Positions 58,001-64,000 of a DNA stretch of 64,000 nucleotides are shown here, in pieces; positions within the stretch are counted from its first letter, which is position 1; every line of letters begins with the position of its first letter. A program made the position numbers and the translations under genes. The notes beneath the pieces were generated by a model. The model was not told the origin of the DNA. It worked only from the letters and a program-made list of their open reading frames with translations, and searched no databases. The stretch comes from Lutjanus erythropterus (taxonomy: Eukaryota; Chordata; Actinopteri; Lutjaniformes; Lutjanidae). Location of the stretch: assembly GCA_020091685.1 (NCBI GenBank), contig CM034607.1:25395253-25459252 (forward strand), given 5' to 3'.

Positions 58001-61000
58001 GTATCATGTGAACCTGTTGCTGGCGGGCTACGATGACACAGACGGCCCCGGTCTCTACTACATGGACTACTTGTCTTCCCTGGCCAAGGCCCCCTTCGCT
58101 GCCCACGGCTACGGAGCCTTCCTCACTCTGTCCATTCTTGACCGGCACTACAGACCAGGTCAGTGCAGAGAAACGACTCCTGCATGCAGTTTTCTCTTTA
58201 TTGTTACTGTGAGGCCGACTGGAAAGACGAGTGAGAGGAGACAGAAATAAAGACTATGATTAAAGTTTGCAGAGAGCTGACAGAGACTGATTGACACTTT
58301 GGTCACAGGGCAGATTATTAAGTGGTGAGGAATCTTAAATTAAATTAAATTATTTCACCGATTGGCAAATGATTATAGGAAAAACATCAACAATTTGTAT
58401 GTTAATGCTGCTGTAGTTTGTGGTGAAAATATCCTCGATAAACCTGACAAAGTAGCATTAAATATTTTGTCTTTCACACGGTGTCACTTAATTTCTCTGT
58501 TAATAAAAGATGTTTTTCTTCTTCAATTTAAATGTGAAATATGTGTCTGTCATGCCCTTTTGCTCCCATTTCAACATTCTCAATTTCTCATGTTTTTTTT
58601 TGTCCTAGATCTGACCCGAGATGAGGCCGTGGATCTGCTGAAGAAGTGCATTGAGGAAGTGAGTTCAAGAAGTTAACTTAAATTATGAGCATCTTGTTTA
58701 ATTGTTTACAGGCTTTCTGCGGGTACTTTAAGTCTAAAATCCAGTAATCTGAACTTTAAAATGTCTTTTACGAACTCAACTTTACTTTTATAAAGTTGCA
58801 TCAACTTTGGTCTCACTTTGAAATGCATTTTCAGGAGAAGAAAAGTTTTGATCATGCTGTAATAACTACAGTAATATAAGTAAGAACTTTATTGATCCTG
58901 AAGAAAATATTTGTGTCAGAGATCGCTCCAAAATTACAGTTACATAGAATGACAACAGCAGAAAGCAATGGAGTATTAAATGTCAAGTGAATATAAAAAT
59001 ATAAGGAGTAAACGGTGCCTAATAGAATAACAATAGAGGTAACATAGGTTTAGTAAGTAGTAAGCTAAAATAAACTAAAATAGAGAAGTTGTATTGGCAA
59101 TGACATTGAAAAGTAAGAAAAAGTAATATTGCACCTGATAATATATTTAGTATTGCACATGATGTCAGACAAAAAACCCAGTGTGGATTCGTGAATTTTG
59201 CTTCGTATCCTTCATACTTTTTTCCCCAGTATGGATGTTAAATGCTATAATCGTAAACAGCATTCATAACAATCTTGAAAAGGTCTTAAAAAGTCTTAAA
59301 TTAACTTGTTGAAACCTGTAGAAACCCTGGTTTATTATGTTGCTCAACTTCTCAGGTTGTAGCTTAGCTCTGGAAAAGTGGCTTTCAACAGTGGAAGATT
59401 TGTTTGATTTTTATACAGGGAGCCTACAGGTCCTTAAAAAGTCTTAAAAATATCTTAAATTCACATTTACTAATAAAAGGCCTTAAAAAGTATCAAATAT
59501 TCTAAAGATCTGTTTGGGATTGTCTAAATATTTATTTATTTAAAACTCTCAGCGTGGTGAGACTCGAGGGCAAAATGCCTTAACATTAAATCTTTGGTGA
59601 AATCAGAAAGTGTTGAATTATATATTTTGCTAATCAATTAATCATTTGAGTAATTCTTTAAAGAAAAGAAGCCTCTTGGATGAGAGACTAAATGTCTTCA
59701 AGAAAAAGTTTCTACGAACATTTTTCACCATTTTCCAACATTTTATGGACCAAACAATCCACGCATTAATTGAGAAAATGATCAGCAGATTAATCAACAG
59801 GCAAAGGTGGCAAATACTGGAGGCTGGGCTGGCGTGCACAGCTGTGCACAGCTTGGGCTTTTAGAGTGAAAAAAAAAAAATCATGATTTCACTTTTTGCT
59901 CAGCAACTTGAGGGCAAACAAAGAAACTGGAGAAAAAAGGGCAAAAGGGCACAGAGCCTGATACTGAAATAAAATCATGAATTTTCCATAACCGTATTAA
60001 TATAAGAAAGAAAAAGCACTAAAATCCAATTAAACAAGCTGTGTCCTACTTGTCCAGAGTAGTAGTACAGCTCAGTATTGATTCGGAGTCACTGGGTCAC
60101 ATGACATGGAAATTATAGAAAAAAACTGCAGTTATTTTCTGTTTAAATATTTATATAAAATACATTAATTACACATTAGCAGTCAAGATATGTGTGCCAC
60201 ATGAGACCAACTTGGTGTAATGTTTTAATCATAACTTTCAGCACGAAGGTATCGAACATAACATTGATTTTGTGTCATTCAAATAGTAATTAATTGACGG
60301 TCCGTCTGTGAACTGACAAAAGTTTATGCAGAACTTGTTGCGCTAGAGGTGGAGACTGAACGGTACATGCACAGCTGTTTGACCAGTTTTTCACTTTTTA
60401 ATCAGGGAAAATACCTGTGCTCATGTGCATGTGTGTTATCTAAATGATCTGTCAAGTACCAAAGCACAAAAAGTTGCTTTTGAGGTTCAGTATCCAGTTC
60501 TATTGCTTCTCAGTTACCTTGATCTCATCATTTCCTCCACTGACACCACATTCGAGTGCTGCATGTAAAATGCTCGAGCTTGGTATGAGGACACCAAAGC
60601 AGTTGCTAATAAATACATACAGTAGTTTTAGCATTAAAAAAAGTTTCTGTGGGTTTTACTTACCACCTAATTTAAACTCTTTCTTCAGTGCTTCCGTTTA
60701 TCCATCAGAGCAAGTCTACTTCATGTCATTGCACTCGTCAACTCGAACGTTTCCTGATCCGAAATATATAAATACCAGGAATGATACTGGCTAAACAATG
60801 TGTAGGAAACATTAAATAATTGTCCAACTCCACCAATATATGGCCAAAAGATACGCTGTAAAAAGTTGGATGATGATTAGTCCAATCTATACAATGAAGA
60901 TGACTGGATTCATTATGACAACACACTGTCTGTAGGCTAAATGAGACGAGATGGAATTTTTACCTATTCATTTAAAATCCCTATGTAAAACAGGGAACCA

Positions 61001-61779
61001 CAATAATAATACAGGGGGTTTAAATCATTTTCAGTGCAGAAATAGGGAATTCTACCTCGATAAAGGCTCATTTCCAACTCAAGTAACAAATTTGGACAAA
61101 TTTCCTTTAACTGAACAAGTTATTTTCATTAGTTTACTGTAGTGGATTTTGAATAAAGTGCTTGAAACTGTAATTGCATTACTTTCATGATAAATGTCTG
61201 ACCAAATCTTTCACTTTTTAGATACAGAAATAAAATAAGCCAGAGAGTCCACTCGAGCCTCGCTTAGCCACATTTGGCTACACTTGTGTGATCAGTCAGT
61301 CTGCGGTGAAATCTAATTTATTTGTCCAGTAATTGTTTTGATTGTTTTATATTGGCTCTGTCATGTTATACAGGAGAGGACTCTACTCAAAGAGGTGACA
61401 TGATTTGAAACATGAACCTTTGTCGTCTTTAATTTTTCACCCCTCTGTAGAATTCTGTCTTAAAACAATTTGTTTGTTTATAGCACAATAACATCTTGTT
61501 TAATGTGATAAAGATATGAAATACGGTCCATTTATAAATATGTAAGTTATCACAGCTGTGAGGTGCTGGAAGAGCTTGAAATGCACCTTGAAAAAGCTTG
61601 AAAGGTGCTTGAATTTGACATTATTGACTTTATTTTAACATTTCTCCGTCTGTCTCGTCTTTCTCTCCCTCCTCCAGCTGAACAGGCGCTTCATCCTGAA
61701 CCTTCCCTCCTTCAGCGTCCGTTTGATTGACAAGGAGGGCATCCATGACCTGGAGAAGCTCACCTCTGGCGCCAAGTGA
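42973..61779 (+). CDS. psmb2: Proteasome 20S subunit beta type-2 (six coding exons)
   Basis: Joined exons 42973-43063, 43991-44113, 44876-44946, 57996-58158, 58609-58658 and 61678-61779 give 199 codons plus TGA, with every junction in phase and GT/AG introns. The product is a structural, catalytically inactive beta subunit of the 20S core in the cytosol and nucleus; like the family it begins directly with [11 protein letters not shown] and has no propeptide or catalytic N-terminal threonine. Diagnostic stretches are [20 protein letters not shown] (residues 42-61), VNLLLAGYD near 100-108, [20 protein letters not shown] (116-135) and [16 protein letters not shown] near 169-184. Human PSMB2 has 201 residues, and the shortfall is at the variable C-terminus. 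Intron 3 is unusually long (about 13 kb) and repeat-laden. The gene diverges from cdca5 over a shared promoter. Identity is essentially certain. Confidence 0.98.
43064..43990. other. psmb2 intron 1
   Basis: AT-rich intron with no recognised gene or repeat family. Confidence 0.9.
43991..44113 (+). CDS. psmb2: psmb2 exon 2
   Basis: Acceptor TGTCTTTCAG ends at 43990. Codes [11 protein letters not shown] through KMRN. Donor GTAAGG at 44114. Phase 1 at both ends. Confidence 0.96.
44204..44778. mobile_element. Non-autonomous DNA element with 18-bp terminal inverted repeats (psmb2 intron 2)
   Basis: AGCTGCGTTTACATGGAC at 44204-44221 and GTCCATATAAATGCAGCT at 44761-44778 are near-perfect inverted repeats. 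A second GTTTACATGGATG follows the left end at about 44251. No transposase frame is present. The 'GCTGCGTTTACATGG' terminus is familiar from fish miniature elements. It nearly fills intron 2 (44114-44875). Confidence 0.7.
44876..44946 (+). CDS. psmb2: psmb2 exon 3
   Basis: Acceptor CTACTTCAG ends at 44875. Codes [16 protein letters not shown] to LRSR, ending in phase 0 before GTAACT. The four GCA alanine codons are CAG-repeat-like, with one alanine near the threonine seen in mammals. Confidence 0.95.
46380..46575. mobile_element. Short 'ctttcacacc...ggtgtgaaaacacc' element
   Basis: GGCTTTCACACC at 46404-46415 and GGTGTGAAAACACC at 46561-46574 are inverted. The middle, with CTTGGTCCAGTTC and CCGGACCAAATGAGG, matches the general layout of a widespread fish miniature DNA element. 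The outer limits are approximate. Confidence 0.45.
47445..47767. repeat. Long inverted repeat (hairpin) in psmb2 intron 3
   Basis: Left arm 47445-47578 and right arm 47640-47767 are reverse complements over about 130 bp with a 61-bp spacer. Inner pairing is nearly perfect: GATGCATTTTGACAGAGCCA with TGGCTCTGTCAAAATGCATC, then AGGTACATTTG with CAAATGTACCT. Outer parts pair with a few mismatches: CTTGTGTTTGTGTC with GACACAAACACAAG, GGTTCAGGTGGGAAT with ATTCCCACCTGAACTT, TGATGTAG with CTACATCA. The transcript of psmb2 would contain a long, almost fully paired stem here. It may be a palindromic transposon remnant. Confidence 0.85.
50186..50526 (-). repeat. Dispersed AT-rich repeat, copy 6
   Basis: Begins AGGGCTGCAGTTAATGG with TTTTCATAATCGATTAGTC and ends TTCTGTCGTTTCAGCTCTAC, in the reverse orientation of copy 3. 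Confidence 0.55.
51180..51365 (+). repeat. Dispersed AT-rich repeat, copy 7 (3'-truncated)
   Basis: Contains CTCCGCGACAGTAAACTG, ATATCTTTGGGTTGTGGAC, AAGTCATCATCTTGGGC and TTTCTGACATTTTATGGACC, then stops after ACCAAACAAA. Confidence 0.55.
53028..53440. other. Intronic (GAA)n, possible conserved block and GGA-rich tract
   Basis: GAAGAAGAAGAAGAA at about 53022-53037. A unique-looking block lies at 53100-53280. A G/A-rich low-complexity tract lies at 53300-53390 (GGAAGGAAGGAAGGAGG). Confidence 0.4.
54266..54292. repeat. (CA)n microsatellite
   Basis: Alternating CA with one AA interruption. Confidence 0.85.
55661..55789. repeat. Dispersed repeat shared with 3000-3133
   Basis: GTGGCAGTAATTGTGCCTTA, then TTTGACATTGTTTTGTCTG and GAGCC, in the same order as the other copy. 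Confidence 0.55.
55805..56200. repeat. Cis-repetitive 'gatac/tatatcac' AT-rich element
   Basis: Words such as ATATATCAC, TATTGCAATATATCACAG, TATATTGAATTGTAACCCC and TGTATCATGATATGC recur. Adjacent upstream sequence (55395-55640) has GTATCGATACG and GATACTGTATTGATTC. This is a typical AT-rich fish dispersed repeat, with approximate boundaries. Confidence 0.4.
57996..58158 (+). CDS. psmb2: psmb2 exon 4
   Basis: Acceptor TATCCAG ends at 57995 after a pyrimidine-rich tract. Codes [14 protein letters not shown] to LDRHYRP plus one base. Donor GTCAGTG at 58159. Confidence 0.97.
58609..58658 (+). CDS. psmb2: psmb2 exon 5
   Basis: Acceptor TTTGTCCTAG ends at 58608. A 50-bp exon coding [17 protein letters not shown]. 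Donor GTGAGTTC at 58659, which closely matches consensus. Confidence 0.96.
58885..59180. repeat. LINE-tail-like repeat 'CTTTATTGATCC'
   Basis: Begins AAGAACTTTATTGATCCTG with AAGAAAATA and continues A-rich, with AAGTAATATTGCACCTGATA near the end. It resembles 3' tails of fish non-LTR elements and the segment at 24680-24870. Confidence 0.45.
59270..59510. repeat. 'CTTAAAAAGTCTTAAA' short-unit repeat
   Basis: GGTCTTAAAAAGTCTTAAATT at 59282-59302 (quoted approximately) is echoed as CCTTAAAAAGTCTTAAAAAT near 59430 and CCTTAAAAAGTATC near 59480. Each is associated with CCTGTAG or CCTACAGG words. Confidence 0.45.
59630..59805 (+). repeat. Dispersed AT-rich repeat, copy 8
   Basis: AATCAATTAATCATTTGAG, then CATTTTCCAACATTTTATGG, ACCAAACAATCC and AATTGAGAAAATGATCAGC with AGATTAATCAACAG. 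The small open frames here are not genes. Confidence 0.55.
61678..61779 (+). CDS. psmb2: psmb2 exon 6 (last)
   Basis: Acceptor TCCCTCCTCCAG ends at 61677. Codes [12 protein letters not shown] through KLTSGAK, then TGA at 61777-61779. Confidence 0.97.
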   Translation: MNRRFILNLPSFSVRLIDKEGIHDLEKLTSGAK

Positions 61780-61900
61780 CCGCTCACTGCTTAACTACCA
61801 ACCCTCACGCCCTCGTTTCTCTCTTTCTTTTTTTTTTTTTTTGTACCGTTGACCTCCTTGCTCTTTCTGTTCCAATAAAAAGTGACACACAGTTGAGATA
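61780..61900 (+). other. psmb2: psmb2 3' UTR and poly(A) signal region
   Basis: A short 3' UTR with a T run at 61828-61842 leads to AATAAA at 61874-61879, about 95 bp after the stop. Confidence 0.7.
61874..61879 (+). terminator. psmb2: psmb2 poly(A) signal AATAAA
   Basis: Canonical hexamer in TCCAATAAAAAG. A further AATAAA at about 62105-62110 beyond the GT repeat could serve as an alternative. Confidence 0.7.
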
Positions 61901-62004
61901 CAAGCTCTTTGTCCCTGTGGTGCTTTCTCATCGCTCTCTAGTCGACTCATCTGCACATAGAAAGAGAACAGCCTTCTGGCTGTGTACTTTTGCACTTGTA
62001 CTCA

Positions 62005-62006
62005 GC

Positions 62007-62039
<33 letters not shown>

Positions 62040-62062
62040 CGTGTGTGTGTGTGTGTGTGTGG
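62005..62062. repeat. (GT)n microsatellite
   Basis: Two GT tracts separated by TTCGT, just downstream of the psmb2 poly(A) signal. Confidence 0.93.
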
Positions 62063-62129
62063 AGGGGGGGGAGTAATGTACACTTGCTCATGCTTGTACA
62101 CGTGTAATAAAACACATATAGTGTTATAG

Positions 62130-64000
62130 GAAAAAAAATACATTTTTTCTCATGGAATTTTGTTCCATTTCTCTGAGTGGCCAAACTAGACAGAAATATT
62201 GGTTAAATTTACTGAAAAGTTAAAAATCATGTTTAGTTTAAATGGCATTTTAGGTCTCCATGCTTGTATACATGGTATGTTGTTTTATATCACAAATGTT
62301 TTCAAGCAATGCAGCTCACAAAGCTGCATGACTTTGAAATTTGTTTCAGTAAATTAAGTGAATAAGAAACTTTATTCCACACTGAGGAAACTTGATTCTT
62401 ACAGCAGCTCAAACATCACAAAGTACAGGTAGAAAAAGAGCATAAATGTAAACCCACACACACCTTTCACTTCTAAAGATGCATGGACGATTGTACGGGA
62501 CAGTTGCACACATTATATACACACGGTGTGTAGCATACGAATAGAATAAAATCTGTATAAAAATGTATATATTTTTCTGCAAAACTGATAACTGCACATT
62601 ACAGATATAATGGACTTATTGTATGTATGTATAAAATATGTAAGGATACATGCAGTATACTGTATATAGAGACTAATGTATATATATATATATATATATG
62701 GTATACAGTATGATATAAATGTAAATGAAAAGTAGTACCCATTCAAGAATTGGGACAAATCATGTCCTACAAAAAACTTAAAAACGTATTAAAATGGACA
62801 CATAAAAAAATGTATTCTTTAAGGATTAATATATATATATGGAATATGTGTAATTAATTAAATTTTGGGGTCTGCTTTATTTATTTTTTTTATTTCTAAA
62901 CTTCCCCTGTGCCAGAAAACACCCCAGGGAAGAAATCACAACTTCAGACTGTTAAAATTGTGTTAAATATCTTTAAATTCTAAACTGATCATAAATCTAA
63001 CTGATAACATCGGTGTAAAAAATGTGCCATTATAATCATCTTTCTGTTAAAATATATTTGTTCAAATACACGTCCCAGATTTCAGCCAACTTTGTCAGAT
63101 TTTTACAAAAACATGATTTATTCAGGAATAAAAAGGAACCCAAAAATCAAAACTCCCTCAAAATGTTTTTAAGCTCTCAAGAATGAGCGATATATGAACG
63201 GATAATAGTACCTTAAAAACTGCATAACAGTAGATATGATAAACATATACGTTCGCTACTGTTCAAAACAAGATCTATAGCTTTCTCACTTTTTAACTAG
63301 AAAAAACAAAATCTGACTTGTGACCCTGAAGTTAATAATAGCAGTTCATCCATGTAGTCAATTAAAACACGTCAAAATGTGGCCTGAAGAAATAACGGCG
63401 GAGTTGTATCAACACCTCTCAGATGCAGCGTCAGTTGGTGAATAAACATCACCTGCACAGAGTTGGCATCAACTGCAGAACTAATGAATCCGGTTACATT
63501 GTGCAGGTGCTCTGATTGTGATTCACTCTGTGTACTTCAGCAAGATTTAAAAAAAAAAAAACTAAATCCAGGGGTGCTTCAGGAATTTTATATATATATT
63601 TTTAATAGGTTAAAATACACAACACACTCTGAATTAAAAAAAAACTTGAGTTATAACCCTCAGTCAACAAAACTGAATCTGTGGAAAGTTGAAATATGAA
63701 GCAAAGTGAATTATTTTATCAGGTACATCATCAGAAATCCATTCCCTCAACAGGAAAGCCAACAAACTGAAGATACAGATAAATACAAGAGCTCTTGTGT
63801 GTTTTACTACATTTAATAATCTAATAATCAAGGTCCACTTATTAGTTTTTTACAGTGATTTCAACCACATTCCTTCCTTATCTTCATCAGATAATGGAGA
63901 TTGCTTTTATTTTCACCTTCTGACAAGAATAATAAATCTGACATTTTTACATGATCACCATACTGAGGTCCCACAGAACAAATAAACAAGCTCAGTTATT
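62130..64000 (-). other. Right-end non-coding stretch, possible 3' UTR of a convergent gene
   Basis: No protein-like open frame on either strand. A minus-strand AATAAA (TTTATT at 62371-62376) lies in GTGTGGAATAAAGTTTC context, a plausible poly(A) signal. In the human order, as I recall it, the gene beyond the 3' end of PSMB2 is TFAP2E in convergent orientation. A long tfap2e 3' UTR could therefore occupy this stretch. A (TA)n run lies at 62678-62698. Identity is unproven. Confidence 0.25.
62678..62698. repeat. (TA)n microsatellite
   Basis: About ten uninterrupted TA units. Confidence 0.9.

Noticed and set aside
1..64000. CRISPR arrays, operons, prophage or other prokaryotic systems
   Set aside because: No regularly spaced identical repeats, no dense co-oriented frames, and all recognised genes are spliced vertebrate genes or their relatives.
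1..64000. Endogenous retrovirus or LINE open reading frames
   Set aside because: No reverse transcriptase, gag or envelope-like translation was seen; only short repeat tails and miniature elements are present.

Overview
The window is nuclear DNA from a ray-finned fish, probably a percomorph teleost. It has spliced vertebrate genes with GT/AG introns, sparse coding sequence, many CA/GT and GATA microsatellites, tRNA-headed SINEs and several AT-rich miniature transposons typical of teleosts. I saw no bacterial, viral or CRISPR features. Assignments rest on reading the translations; no database search was run.

Gene layout, left to right: (1) the 3' end of a plus-strand gene, probably claspin (clspn), with a last coding exon at 2211-2336 and a poly(A) signal at 2795. 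(2) A plus-strand single-coding-exon homologue of human C1orf216 at 15254-16324. (3) An intronless minus-strand sororin gene (cdca5) at 41673-42452. (4) psmb2, the proteasome beta subunit, plus strand, six coding exons from 42973 to 61779, giving a complete 199-residue protein. As I recall the human map, CLSPN, C1orf216 and PSMB2 are consecutive and co-oriented on 1p34.3, so the fish block is collinear. cdca5 is the exception: it lies on chromosome 11 with several introns in human, but here it is intronless and head-to-head with psmb2 across about 520 bp of shared promoter.

Region by region: 2.8-15 kb is intergenic, with a degenerate TTTGCTAGC minisatellite (4.4-5.2 kb), an L2-tailed SINE with a target-site duplication (6.78-7.15 kb), GT/CA microsatellites, two candidate non-coding exons and a second SINE (about 13.9-14.05 kb). 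The stretch from 16.6 to 41.6 kb holds no recognisable gene. It contains dispersed repeats, GC-rich islands near 19.5 and 27.9 kb, a broken tRNA-Ser(GCT) at 26.3 kb, homeodomain-site-rich segments that may be conserved enhancers, a locally amplified repeat array at 31.45-34.06 kb and a foldback element at 35.2-35.5 kb. The 13-kb third intron of psmb2 carries a long hairpin-forming inverted repeat (47.4-47.8 kb) and other elements. The right end (62.1-64 kb) has no coding sequence. A minus-strand poly(A)-like signal at 62.37 kb may mark the 3' UTR of a convergent gene, which on human synteny would be tfap2e.

Three of the four genes serve the cell cycle or protein turnover: the replication checkpoint (claspin), cohesion maintenance (sororin, an APC/C substrate with a KEN box) and the proteasome (psmb2). 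Sororin and psmb2 share an upstream region with a perfect TCTCGCGAGA element, a motif known from bidirectional housekeeping promoters. I did not find a clearly new biological system. The most unusual items are the intronless sororin/psmb2 pair, the 31-34 kb repeat array and the intronic long hairpin.
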